Positions 1-6,715 of a DNA stretch of 15,316 bases are shown here, in pieces. The stretch is from positions 1,535 to 16,850 of the forward strand of contig CAJTQE010000004.1 of the NCBI GenBank assembly GCA_910578655.1, in the 5' to 3' direction. A program made the position numbers and the translations under genes. The DNA comes from an uncultured Christensenella sp. (lineage in GTDB: Bacteria > Bacillota > Clostridia > Christensenellales > Borkfalkiaceae). The number at the start of each line of letters is the position of its first letter. Within the stretch, counting starts at the first letter, position 1. The notes under the pieces were generated by a model that saw only the letters and a list, made by a program, of their open reading frames with translations, searched no databases and was not told where the DNA came from.

Positions 1-263
1 AAGTTAAGGCAACAAAACTGCTTGCCGAAGAAATAAAAGGCAAAAGCTTTACCGTGAAGATTAAAGCGGGGCAGAACGGCAAGGTATTCGGCTCGGTAAC
101 GGGTGCAAATATTTCCGACGCGCTCAGTTCCGCCGGTTACGAAATCGATAAGAAAAAAATCATTCTTTCCCAACCCATAAAAACGCTTGGAACTTACGAT
201 ATAGATTTAAAGCTTATGGAAGGAATTTCAAGTAAAATCGTCGTTACGGTCGAGGCTGAATAA
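1..263 (+). CDS. rplI: 50S ribosomal protein L9, C-terminal part (5' end outside window)
   Basis: Partial gene: 86 codons are visible, reading from base 3 to the TAA at 261-263. L9 is a large-subunit protein that binds 23S rRNA and affects reading-frame maintenance. The visible part is the L9 C-terminal domain. Family landmarks are the AEE-IKGK stretch, the GKVFGSVT motif, the IDKKKI stretch and the PIKTLGTYDIDLKL core, followed by the usual V-V-VEAE ending. An internal GTG at 54 exists but is only a Val codon within the domain, not a start. The gene converges on the Nudix gene and both share the hairpin just downstream. Assignment is by family pattern from memory and is firm. Confidence 0.95.
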   Translation, partial: VKATKLLAEEIKGKSFTVKIKAGQNGKVFGSVTGANISDALSSAGYEIDKKKIILSQPIKTLGTYDIDLKLMEGISSKIVVTVEAE

Positions 264-290
264 AGCGCTATAAAAAAAGACCGTGCAAGT

Positions 291-333
291 GCTATGAACC
301 CCAAAAGTTTGTCCAACTTTTGGGGTTCATAGC
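291..333. terminator. Bidirectional intrinsic terminator between rplI and the Nudix gene
   Basis: A perfect 19-bp inverted repeat (291-309 paired with 315-333) with a 5-nt loop. It is flanked by an A-run at about 271-278 and a T-run at 341-346. The flanking bases can extend the helix imperfectly (ccg/cgg next to the runs). It lies between convergent genes, 27 nt after the rplI stop and 13 nt after the Nudix stop, so it can terminate both transcripts. Confidence 0.9.
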
Positions 334-346
334 ATTCGGCTTTTTT

Positions 347-838
347 CTATAGTTTTCTAATTTCCAAAAGCGCGTTTTTCAAAAAAACTTCCGCGACAGA
401 ATCTTTGCGAATAGCCTCAAGCGCCTTTTCGGGGTCAAACCATTCTGCGGAAACAAGTTCGTTTTTGTCAAGAGTAATTTGCCCGTTTTCCGCCATTATA
501 AGGAAATTCAGCATAAGCACGTTTTTAGGCTCGTGATAGCGCGATCCCATATATTTGAACTTTACGGTGTCCAGCCTTGTTTCTTCTTTAAACTCGCGTG
601 TGACGGCTTTTTCCGCCGTTTCTCCTTTTTTAATATAGCCGGCAAAAAGAATATAATCTTCACTGCCCAAATGTTTAGCAAGCAAAATTTTGTCTTTCGT
701 TCTGTTGGTTACTACCATACTGACGGCAGTAGCAAAGCGAGGGAAGCGGTATTCCGCGCATTTATTACAATAGGGAACAAGTCCTTCATCTTGTTTAAAC
801 ATAAGCGTAAGCTTTTCTCCGCATACCGTACAATACAT
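347..838 (-). CDS. Zinc-ribbon Nudix hydrolase, NudC-like
   Basis: 163 aa. The N-terminus is a four-cysteine zinc ribbon (C3-x2-C6 and C24-x2-C27), followed by a Nudix fold. The Nudix box is at residues 67-89 (G-x5-E-x7-REFKEE-x-R-L). It keeps the catalytic REFKEE core, but the conserved Gly before the last hydrophobic residue is Arg88. Zinc ribbon plus Nudix is the layout of NADH pyrophosphatase/mRNA-decapping NudC, and SRYHEPKNVLML (99-110) sits where NudC carries its SQPWPFPxS signature. That signature is degenerate here and the protein is shorter than NudC (about 260 aa), so NAD specificity cannot be assumed. Nudix enzymes hydrolyse nucleoside diphosphates linked to another group. The start is supported by AAGGAG at 844-849, five bases before ATG. 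It is monocistronic, with its own promoter at 897-925. Confidence 0.85.
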   Translation of the reverse strand: MYCTVCGEKLTLMFKQDEGLVPYCNKCAEYRFPRFATAVSMVVTNRTKDKILLAKHLGSEDYILFAGYIKKGETAEKAVTREFKEETRLDTVKFKYMGSRYHEPKNVLMLNFLIMAENGQITLDKNELVSAEWFDPEKALEAIRKDSVAEVFLKNALLEIRKL

Positions 839-896
839 TTTTTCTCCTTATTCAGCCTAAACACGGCAACTTTCATATTACTTTAAAACAAGTATT

Positions 897-925
897 ATTA
901 TATATCTATTATTTAAATATTGCAA
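897..925 (-). promoter_or_regulatory. Promoter of the Nudix gene
   Basis: On the minus strand: TTGCAA (-35, 920-925), a 17-bp spacer, and a perfect TATAAT (-10, 897-902). The start codon is about 60 nt downstream. It is divergent from the promoter at 954-982. Confidence 0.65.
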
Positions 926-953
926 TAGAAATTTTTGAAGAATAAGTAAATTA

Positions 954-982
954 TTGACTTATTTTTGCCGTTATTATATAAT
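954..982 (+). promoter_or_regulatory. Promoter of the UDP-sugar pyrophosphorylase/protease operon
   Basis: TTGACT (954-959), a 17-bp spacer and a perfect TATAAT (977-982). The expected transcription start is near 989, about 20 nt before the ATG at 1010. It overlaps the in-frame TTG at 965, which rules that codon out as the start. Confidence 0.8.
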
Positions 983-999
983 TGCGCTATAAACGATAT

Positions 1000-1005
1000 G
1001 GGGAA
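1000..1005 (+). promoter_or_regulatory. Ribosome binding site fixing the start at 1010
   Basis: GGGGAA precedes ATG 1010 at normal spacing. The alternative in-frame ATG at 998 overlaps this site, and TTG 965 lies inside the promoter. Confidence 0.6.
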
Positions 1006-1009
1006 TAAT

Positions 1010-2233
1010 ATGAATATTGAAAAAACAAAAACATTATTAAAGCAAAACGGACAGGAGCATCTCTTAAAGTACTACGGCGAATTGAGCGAAATTCAGCGCA
1101 CAATGTTGCTTGAAGATATTGCGCACATCAATTTTTCTATAACAGAGTGCATAAATCAACGCGAAGCCGACAAGAATTTAGATAGTATTGCTCCCATTCC
1201 TGCAAACAGTTTAAGCGAGATTGCGGCGCGCAGTGCAGAATACAAAAAAGAAGGCTTAAAGCTTTTGAAAGCAGGTCAGGTTGCAGCGGTAATTTTGGCC
1301 GGCGGTCAGGGAACGCGGCTCGGGTTCGATAAGCCTAAGGGTATGTTTAATATCGGAGTTACTCGCAGGTTAAGCATATTCGGTCAGCTTATGGAAAATA
1401 TCAAGTCGGTAACCGAACAATACGGCGGATATTTTCATTTGTATGTAATGACAAGCGAGATTAACCATGCCGACACGCTTTCATTTTTTAAAGAGAATAA
1501 TTATTTCGGATATCCCGAAGATAAAATTCATTTTTATACACAGGATAAAGAGCCCGTTTGCAGTCTGGACGGAAAAATTTTACTTTCCGAAAAACATCGG
1601 GTGGCATTTTCGCCAAACGGCAACGGCGGTTGGTATTCGTCGCTCGTAAACAGCGGTTTGTCCAAAATTTTGGAAAAGGACGGAGTACAGTGGCTAAACG
1701 TTTTCAGCGTTGACAATGTTCTTCAAAGAATTTGCGACCCCGTGTTCATAGGCGCAACTTCGCTTTCCAAGTGTTCCTGCGGCGCGAAGGTCGTCAAGAA
1801 AACTTGCCCCGAAGAGCGCGTGGGCGTACTTTGTTCAATAGATGGCAAGCCGGATATAATCGAATATTACGAACTTCCGAAAGACCTTGCCGAAGAAAAA
1901 GATAGCAGCGGTGAACTTAAATACCCTTACGGCGTAATTTTAAATTATCTTTTCAACGTCAGCGTTTTAAACCAAACTATCGACAGTAAATTGCCTTATC
2001 ATCTTGCAAAAAAGAAAGTTGCGCATATTGTCGACGGAAAAACGGTTGAGCCAAGTGAACCTAATGCATACAAGTTTGAGGCTCTCGCAGTTGATATGGT
2101 GCGCCAGATGGGCAGTTGTCTTGCTTTTGAAGTTGACAGGCAAAAAGAATTTGCCCCCGTTAAAAACGCAACGGGAGTAGACAGCGTGGAAACCGCGAGA
2201 GAACTGCTTGCGTTAAACGGCGTCAAACTATAA
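1010..2233 (+). CDS. UTP-dependent sugar-1-phosphate uridylyltransferase, UAP1/UDPGP family
   Basis: 407 aa. A Rossmann-like nucleotidyltransferase that makes a UDP-sugar plus pyrophosphate from UTP and a sugar 1-phosphate. The UTP-binding loop is LAGGQGTRLG (96-105) with the following DKPKG (107-111). Other family blocks are SPNGNGG (201-207), the uridine/metal region NVFSVDN (230-236), SCGAKVVKKTCPEERVGV (256-273) and the late FAPVKNATGVDS block (381-392). These blocks resemble eukaryotic-type UDP-N-acetylglucosamine pyrophosphorylase (UAP1) more than bacterial GalU or GlmU. UDP-GlcNAc/UDP-GalNAc or UDP-glucose is therefore the likely product, but the specificity is not readable from sequence. 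ATG 1010 is chosen over ATG 998 and TTG 965 because of the promoter and ribosome binding site positions. It is followed 19 nt later by the protease gene, probably in one transcript. Confidence 0.85.
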   Translation: MNIEKTKTLLKQNGQEHLLKYYGELSEIQRTMLLEDIAHINFSITECINQREADKNLDSIAPIPANSLSEIAARSAEYKKEGLKLLKAGQVAAVILAGGQGTRLGFDKPKGMFNIGVTRRLSIFGQLMENIKSVTEQYGGYFHLYVMTSEINHADTLSFFKENNYFGYPEDKIHFYTQDKEPVCSLDGKILLSEKHRVAFSPNGNGGWYSSLVNSGLSKILEKDGVQWLNVFSVDNVLQRICDPVFIGATSLSKCSCGAKVVKKTCPEERVGVLCSIDGKPDIIEYYELPKDLAEEKDSSGELKYPYGVILNYLFNVSVLNQTIDSKLPYHLAKKKVAHIVDGKTVEPSEPNAYKFEALAVDMVRQMGSCLAFEVDRQKEFAPVKNATGVDSVETARELLALNGVKL

Positions 2234-2252
2234 ATAATATCAGGAAGCAGAA

Positions 2253-3653
2253 ATGAAAAAAATAATTTGTTTGGTTGCGGCTGCGCTTTTATCGCTTTCT
2301 ATGCTGTTCGTCGGTTGTTCGGACGGCAGGGACGGCAGGGATGGCAAGGACGGACAGAACGTAACCATAGATGAAATTTATGATAAGTATGTTGCCGAAT
2401 ACGGCGAAACGTCTTTTGAGGATTTTTTAAAAGAATATTTAAGCTACACGGACGGTGATTTGAATTCAGCGTCAAGTCTCAGGGCGACCATAAACCGCTC
2501 GCTTATGTCGGGTGTCAGCATTCTGACCAAATTCGCATATACCAGCGCAAGACCTCTAATGACATCGTATAAAGTTTATACGGGCTCGGGTGCAATACTC
2601 TGGCTTGATAAGATTGCTGGCGACGCTTACGTTGTCACAAACTGTCACGTCATTTACGACGATTCGTCCGATTCCGTCTATTGTGAAGATATCAGGCTTT
2701 ATCTTTACGGACAGGACACGGCAGGCGTCAATTTTGTTTTGTCCGGCAACAAAATATCGAATGACGAAAATTACCGTATTCCTGCGGAGATTGTCGGTGC
2801 GTCGCAAAATTACGACATTGCGCTTTTAAAAGTTACAGGCAGCGATGTGTTAAAGCGCAGTGACTCTGTTGCAGTCAGTAACAATAAATCGGTTACGGGA
2901 GCTATGAACGACAGCTTCGTTTCCGATGCGTCTGCTTGCGTCGGCGAGACGGTGTATGCTATAGGCAATGCTTCGGGTGAGGGAATGTCGGCAGCAAGCG
3001 GTATAGTGGCAAAGGACAGCGAGAATATTTACGTCGGGCTATCTACGCTTGATAAAAATTCAAGTTACAGTTATAGAGTTCTGCGCACTACCGCACCGAT
3101 AAATCACGGCAATTCCGGCGGCGCTCTTTATAATACTTCGGGCAAAATAGTAGGCATTGTAAACGCAAAAGACGAGGGTGAGGACGTGGACAATATGGGC
3201 TACGCGCTGCCTGCGAATATGGTTCGCCGCCTCGTGGTTTCGATTTACGACAGCTATGTTGCAAACGGTAATAAACCAATTTCGGGGCCGAACGGAGAAA
3301 AGTGCGGTTTCAAAAAAGCTATGCTCAACGTCCAAACGTCGGTTGCCGACAGCTTTGCAAGACTCAACGAGGACGGAATTGCTGTCATAACCGAACTTGT
3401 AAAGGTCGCCAAAATTGACGGTGCACCGGCTGCCGGCGTTTTGCGCGTAGGCGATATTTTGATGTCTGCAAAGCTGACATCTGCCGACGGAACGGTCAAA
3501 GAAGATATTGCAATAACCAGAAATTATTGCCTTTCCGAAATGCTTATTTCCGCGAGAGTCGGTGACTCATTGACGTTGCGTATAGAACGCGGAAAAACCC
3601 AGACCGACGTTTCGTTAAAATTCGAAGCAAGTTATTTTAAATATATGGTGTAA
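2253..3653 (+). CDS. HtrA-like trypsin-fold serine protease, PDZ-containing lipoprotein
   Basis: 466 aa. The N-terminal signal peptide has a KK n-region and hydrophobic core, and ends in a lipobox-like FVGC with Cys22 as the probable lipidated residue. This predicts an extracytoplasmic, membrane-anchored protein. Four collagen-like G-x-y triplets (GRDGRDGKDGQN, 25-36) follow. The trypsin-like domain spans about 108-335 with a full catalytic triad: His132 in TNCHV, Asp188 in NYDIALLKV and Ser288 in HGNSGGAL. A PDZ domain (about 350-460) contains GAPAAGVLRVGDIL (390-403). This is the DegP/HtrA layout, which cleaves misfolded or regulatory envelope proteins. It is unusual in using a lipoprotein signal where Firmicutes HtrA normally has one transmembrane helix. 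AGGAAG at 2242-2247 supports the start. It lies 19 nt after the pyrophosphorylase gene. Confidence 0.88.
   Translation: MKKIICLVAAALLSLSMLFVGCSDGRDGRDGKDGQNVTIDEIYDKYVAEYGETSFEDFLKEYLSYTDGDLNSASSLRATINRSLMSGVSILTKFAYTSARPLMTSYKVYTGSGAILWLDKIAGDAYVVTNCHVIYDDSSDSVYCEDIRLYLYGQDTAGVNFVLSGNKISNDENYRIPAEIVGASQNYDIALLKVTGSDVLKRSDSVAVSNNKSVTGAMNDSFVSDASACVGETVYAIGNASGEGMSAASGIVAKDSENIYVGLSTLDKNSSYSYRVLRTTAPINHGNSGGALYNTSGKIVGIVNAKDEGEDVDNMGYALPANMVRRLVVSIYDSYVANGNKPISGPNGEKCGFKKAMLNVQTSVADSFARLNEDGIAVITELVKVAKIDGAPAAGVLRVGDILMSAKLTSADGTVKEDIAITRNYCLSEMLISARVGDSLTLRIERGKTQTDVSLKFEASYFKYMV
2321..2356 (+). repeat. Four 9-bp tandem repeats encoding collagen-like triplets
   Basis: Two identical copies of ggacggcag (2321-2329, 2330-2338) are followed by two diverged copies (2339-2347, 2348-2356). 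They lie in the lipoprotein protease just after the lipidated Cys and encode G-R-D/G-K-D triplets. The repeat is in frame, so copy number can change by slippage without a frameshift. Confidence 0.8.
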
Positions 3654-3728
3654 AAAAACGTAAACTTAGTTATTATCACCCAAGCCCTTAAACCCAAAAG
3701 CTTATAAAGACAATGTGCCGATTTTTAA

Positions 3729-3775
3729 CAAAATAAAAAACTTTATCAATTAATTAGATAAAGTTTTTTATTTTG
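3729..3775. terminator. Bidirectional intrinsic terminator between the protease and smpB
   Basis: A perfect 19-bp inverted repeat (3729-3747 paired with 3757-3775) with a 9-nt loop. The stem is A+T-rich, and A-runs and T-runs are built into both arms, so it is suited to stop both convergent transcripts. It starts 75 nt after the protease stop. The rest of the 3654-3810 gap shows nothing recognisable and is too short for a tmRNA gene. Confidence 0.8.
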
Positions 3776-3810
3776 CCGGTTTCAAAGCTGATAGACATTT
3801 TGCTTCTTTT

Positions 3811-4260
3811 TTATTTATATTCTTTTATTTGTCTTTCAAGGGCGCGTTTCTGGTCGCGCTCGGCAACAGTACGCTTTTTGTCGTAATTCTGCTTACCCTT
3901 GCAAAGCGCAAGTTCAACTTTTATGAGGCTGCCCGAAAAGTAGAGCGAAAGGGGAATAAGCGTGTAACCCTTTTCATTTATTTTGCCGACTATTTTGTCA
4001 ATTTCAAAGCGGTGCATCAAAAGCCGTCTGTCGCGCTTGCTTTCTTTTGTGGAGAACGCGCCTGCTTTGTCGTAAACGGCAATGTGCGCGTTTTTTAATG
4101 TAAGCTGACCTTCTCGGATAAAGCAGAAACTGTCTTTTAAATTGCAGTTCCCTGCCCGTAAGGACTTAACTTCCGCACCCTCTAAAACTATGCCTGCCTC
4201 ATATTTATCAAGTATAAAATACTCGTAAGTGGCGTATTTGTTATATGTTATCTGTTTCAT
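3811..4260 (-). CDS. smpB: SsrA-binding protein SmpB
   Basis: 149 aa, close to the usual 150-160. SmpB binds tmRNA and delivers it to stalled ribosomes for trans-translation. Visible family blocks are YFILDKYEAGIVLEGAEVKSL (14-34, OB-fold core), NLKDSF (40-45), the HRFEIDKI helix region (83-90), GYTLIPLSLYF (98-108) and KVELALCKGKQNYDKK (114-129), followed by a basic tail. It lies 28 nt downstream of rnr in the same direction, a conserved pairing that fits the role of RNase R in trans-translation. No ssrA gene follows it, unlike in Bacillus. There is no Shine-Dalgarno before ATG 4260. Instead an extended -10 box ends 8 nt before the ATG, so a leaderless transcript is possible alongside read-through from rnr. 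Confidence 0.97.
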   Translation of the reverse strand: MKQITYNKYATYEYFILDKYEAGIVLEGAEVKSLRAGNCNLKDSFCFIREGQLTLKNAHIAVYDKAGAFSTKESKRDRRLLMHRFEIDKIVGKINEKGYTLIPLSLYFSGSLIKVELALCKGKQNYDKKRTVAERDQKRALERQIKEYK

Positions 4261-4268
4261 ACGGTAAT

Positions 4269-4296
4269 ATTATATCACAATTAATAAATTAGTAAA
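4269..4296 (-). promoter_or_regulatory. Extended -10 promoter directly before smpB
   Basis: On the minus strand: TGATATAAT (extended -10, 4269-4277) with a weak -35-like TTTACT (4291-4296) at 16-bp spacing, overlapping the rnr stop. The predicted +1 falls at 4260-4262, at or next to the smpB ATG. Confidence 0.55.
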
Positions 4297-6193
4297 GCGA
4301 AAACATAATGCGCATTCTGCCGAAATCGCAACCGTCAACGCGTATTTTGACTTTATCGCCGAGTCTGAAAGAATTCTTTTTGCCTTTCAACAAAAACTTC
4401 TCGGCAAAAAATTCGTAATAATCGTCGGGGAGGGTATCGATATCTATCAATCCCTCGACTGAATTTTCAAGCTCGCAGAAAATTCCGAAGTTTGTTACAC
4501 CCGAAACGACCGCGTCGTAAACTTCGCCTATTCTGTCGTACATATAAACCACTTTGTACAAATCGTCAACGCTGCGTTCGGCTTCATCGGCGTTTCTTTC
4601 TTTTGCGGAGCATTCGGCGCCGGCATACTTAATAAGCGTGGCATACTTTCTAAGCGCCTTGACGTCGCCGTGAAGGACGGCTTTTACGCTTCGGTGTACG
4701 AATAAATCGGGGTATCTGCGGATAGGGGAAGTAAAATGGCAGTAAGCCTGCGAGGCAAGCCCGAAATGCCCTGCGTTCACGTCGTGATAGCGTGCTTTTT
4801 GCATACTGCGCAACATAACCTTATTTACAACGCTTGCGTAAGGTTTATCTTCAACCGATTTCAAAATATTTTGGAAGTCGTGAGGGGTAATATTTTCTGC
4901 GTCGAAAGTGTGTCTTATACCCAAATCTTTTAAAAACGTTGCAAGCATTTCTCCCTTTTCGGGTGATGGAATTTCGTGGATACGGAAAAGGCACGGCGCG
5001 TCGTGCTGAATTAAAAACTCGGCAACGGCTTCGTTTGCGGCAATCATAAACTGCTCGATCATTCTTTCGGATATGCCGCGCGCACCGTTTTTAATTACTA
5101 TTTCTCCGTTCTCGTCAATATAAATTTTCGGCTCGTTAACGGCAAGTTCAACGTTGCCGTTCGCTTTGCGTTTGCTTTCGAGAATGAGGCACAGCTTTTG
5201 CATATCAAAAACCGTACTAACGATATCGCTGTATTTTTGGCAAAGCTTTTTGTCGCCCCCGCAAATGGCAGTTACGTCGTGATAGGTCATTTTATGGGTG
5301 CTGTTTATAATGCTTTCTGCAATTTTGCAGTGCGTTCTTTTTCCGTTTTTATCGAACGTCATAATACAGGAGAGGGCGTATCTGTCCTCGCCTTCATTGA
5401 GTGAACACGCGCCGTTTGACAGCGCTTTCGGAAGCATAGGCAAAACCCTGTCGGGGAAATATACGCTTGTACCGCGCCCGTAAGCTTCTCTGTCGATTTC
5501 GGTTTTTAAACCGACGTATCTGCTTACGTCTGCAATATGCACACCCAAAACAAATTTATCGCCCGTCATTTCAAGCGATACGGCGTCGTCGATATCCCGC
5601 GTGTCTTCGCCGTCTATCGTAAAGATAATTTTATCTCTCAAATCAAGCAGCCCGTCGGCGGATATGCGCCTTTTGGCAACGGTTTCAGCTTCAATTATAA
5701 CTTGCTCGGGGAATTGCTCGTTGAGTCCGTAAGCGCGGATAATTGAAAGCTCTTCTGCGTCAAAATCACCGCTTTTGCCAAGTTTTTCAACAACCTTTCC
5801 GCGGGGTAATCCCTTTGTCGGGAATGCCGTAATTTCGCATAAAACTTTGTCCCCGTTTTTTGCGTTTAAGGCAAGAGGGAGGGGGATGCTTATTTTAGGT
5901 AGCTTTATATTGTCGGGATAAACCTTTGCGGTTTTTCCGAATTTTTCAAAAGTACCTACTACGGTTGTGTTCGCGCGTTCGATAATTTTGATTATCTTTG
6001 CTTCGTCTTTGGTTCCGTGAACGTGAACCGCAAGCACCTTGTCGCCGTTGTATGCGCCGCCAAGTGAGGTTCGCGGAACAAAAAAGTCTTTATTAAATTT
6101 TTCTCTGTCATCAGGAACGATAAAAGCAAAACCGCGTTCGTTTGCCTGAACGGTTCCCGTAAATGTTTTAATTTCTCTTTGTTTCTTTTTCAT
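4289..6193 (-). CDS. rnr: Ribonuclease R, short form
   Basis: 634 aa. A processive 3'-5' exoribonuclease (RNase II/RNB family) that degrades structured RNA, including defective mRNAs released by trans-translation. Domains in order: two cold-shock domains (about 10-60 and 75-140; GTVQANERGFAFIV at 13-26), the RNB catalytic domain (about 180-510) and an S1 domain (about 555-634). The four metal-binding aspartates are in TIDGEDTRDIDD: D194, D200, D202 and D203. The later RNB motif HFTSPIRRYPDLFVHR is at 486-501. The protein starts directly at the first cold-shock domain. It therefore lacks the N-terminal winged helix and the lysine-rich C-terminal tail of E. coli RNase R (813 aa). No Shine-Dalgarno precedes ATG 6193; a GC-rich hairpin ends 13 nt upstream. 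It lies between secG and smpB. Confidence 0.95.
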   Translation of the reverse strand: MKKKQREIKTFTGTVQANERGFAFIVPDDREKFNKDFFVPRTSLGGAYNGDKVLAVHVHGTKDEAKIIKIIERANTTVVGTFEKFGKTAKVYPDNIKLPKISIPLPLALNAKNGDKVLCEITAFPTKGLPRGKVVEKLGKSGDFDAEELSIIRAYGLNEQFPEQVIIEAETVAKRRISADGLLDLRDKIIFTIDGEDTRDIDDAVSLEMTGDKFVLGVHIADVSRYVGLKTEIDREAYGRGTSVYFPDRVLPMLPKALSNGACSLNEGEDRYALSCIMTFDKNGKRTHCKIAESIINSTHKMTYHDVTAICGGDKKLCQKYSDIVSTVFDMQKLCLILESKRKANGNVELAVNEPKIYIDENGEIVIKNGARGISERMIEQFMIAANEAVAEFLIQHDAPCLFRIHEIPSPEKGEMLATFLKDLGIRHTFDAENITPHDFQNILKSVEDKPYASVVNKVMLRSMQKARYHDVNAGHFGLASQAYCHFTSPIRRYPDLFVHRSVKAVLHGDVKALRKYATLIKYAGAECSAKERNADEAERSVDDLYKVVYMYDRIGEVYDAVVSGVTNFGIFCELENSVEGLIDIDTLPDDYYEFFAEKFLLKGKKNSFRLGDKVKIRVDGCDFGRMRIMFSLY

Positions 6194-6206
6194 AATAAAT
6201 AAAAGC

Positions 6207-6224
6207 GGCGGCTTTTAAGCCGCC
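6207..6224 (-). terminator. GC-rich hairpin with U-rich tail between secG and rnr (attenuator candidate)
   Basis: On the minus strand, a 7-bp stem GGCGGCU/AGCCGCC with a UAAA loop is followed by GCUUUUAUUUAUU, which runs straight into the rnr ATG. It has the form of an intrinsic terminator or attenuator. It sits 11 nt after the secG stop and occupies the place where the rnr ribosome binding site should be. Confidence 0.65.
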
Positions 6225-6235
6225 TTTGGTTTCAA

Positions 6236-6532
6236 TTACTGAACGATAATGCCAACGATATATATGGCAATCGAAAGGAATGCAAGCACTCCCAAACAAA
6301 TCCACGTCCACTTTTTAAGTTTGCTTTCAATGGAGCGCCCTCTGTTTTTACCGTAGAACGTTTCGCTTGAAGCGGTAATACCTTGAATACCGTCGGAATT
6401 GCTCTTTTGGAAAAGAACTATGATAATTGTAACAAGTGCGGTGAGGAACACAAGAATAAGACATATAATTGATAATATTCTATAAACAAGGAATTCCGTA
6501 CTGTCAAAAGAAACAGCTAATAATGCGCTCAT
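6236..6532 (-). CDS. secG: Protein translocase subunit SecG
   Basis: 98 aa membrane protein, an auxiliary subunit of the SecYEG channel. Two transmembrane segments are visible (about 14-42 and 74-97). They are joined by the typical cytoplasmic loop containing QKSNSDGIQGITASSETFYG (42-61), with the G-I--S-ETF-GKNRGR pattern of SecG. The start is supported by AAGAGGT at 6538-6544, with good spacing to ATG. It is the first gene of secG-rnr-smpB, as in many Firmicutes, and has its own extended -10 promoter. The N-terminus is about 12 residues longer before the first helix than in many SecG proteins, but no better start is present. Confidence 0.93.
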   Translation of the reverse strand: MSALLAVSFDSTEFLVYRILSIICLILVFLTALVTIIIVLFQKSNSDGIQGITASSETFYGKNRGRSIESKLKKWTWICLGVLAFLSIAIYIVGIIVQ

Positions 6533-6561
6533 AAAGTACCTCTTAAAAAACTTACTTTAAG

Positions 6562-6590
6562 AGTATAACATAAATTAAAAATATTTACAA
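6562..6590 (-). promoter_or_regulatory. Promoter of secG-rnr-smpB
   Basis: On the minus strand: extended -10 TGTTATACT (6562-6570), a 17-bp spacer, and TTGTAA (6585-6590) as -35. The predicted +1 is near 6555, about 23 nt before the secG ATG. The remaining 6591-6684 is A+T-rich and shows nothing else. Confidence 0.6.
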
Positions 6591-6684
6591 TCAATTTTAT
6601 CGGCTTTTTTTTTAAATTTTAACCGTTTTTAATGCAAATTAACGTTTTTTATCGCATAATGACATAATAAGTAGTGTATGCTCA

Positions 6685-6712
6685 AAAAGGCTTCGCTGAT
6701 GCGAAGCCTTTT
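6685..6712 (-). terminator. Intrinsic terminator of gpmI
   Basis: A perfect 12-bp stem (6685-6696 with 6701-6712) with a 4-nt loop. On the minus strand it is followed by a T-run. The hairpin begins 3 nt after the gpmI stop codon. Confidence 0.88.
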
Positions 6713-6715
6713 AAT

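Noticed and set aside
479..886. A 135-codon plus-strand open frame opposite the Nudix gene
   Set aside because: Antisense shadow of a clear zinc-ribbon Nudix coding sequence. It has no family features, and the minus-strand gene has its own promoter, ribosome binding site and terminator.
965..1009. Upstream start (TTG 965 or ATG 998) for the UDP-sugar pyrophosphorylase
   Set aside because: TTG 965 lies between the -35 and -10 boxes of the promoter, and ATG 998 overlaps the ribosome binding site of ATG 1010.
3654..3810. Possible tmRNA (ssrA) gene after smpB
   Set aside because: The gap is only 157 nt and is largely a terminator; tmRNA is about 350 nt and no tRNA-like end is visible.
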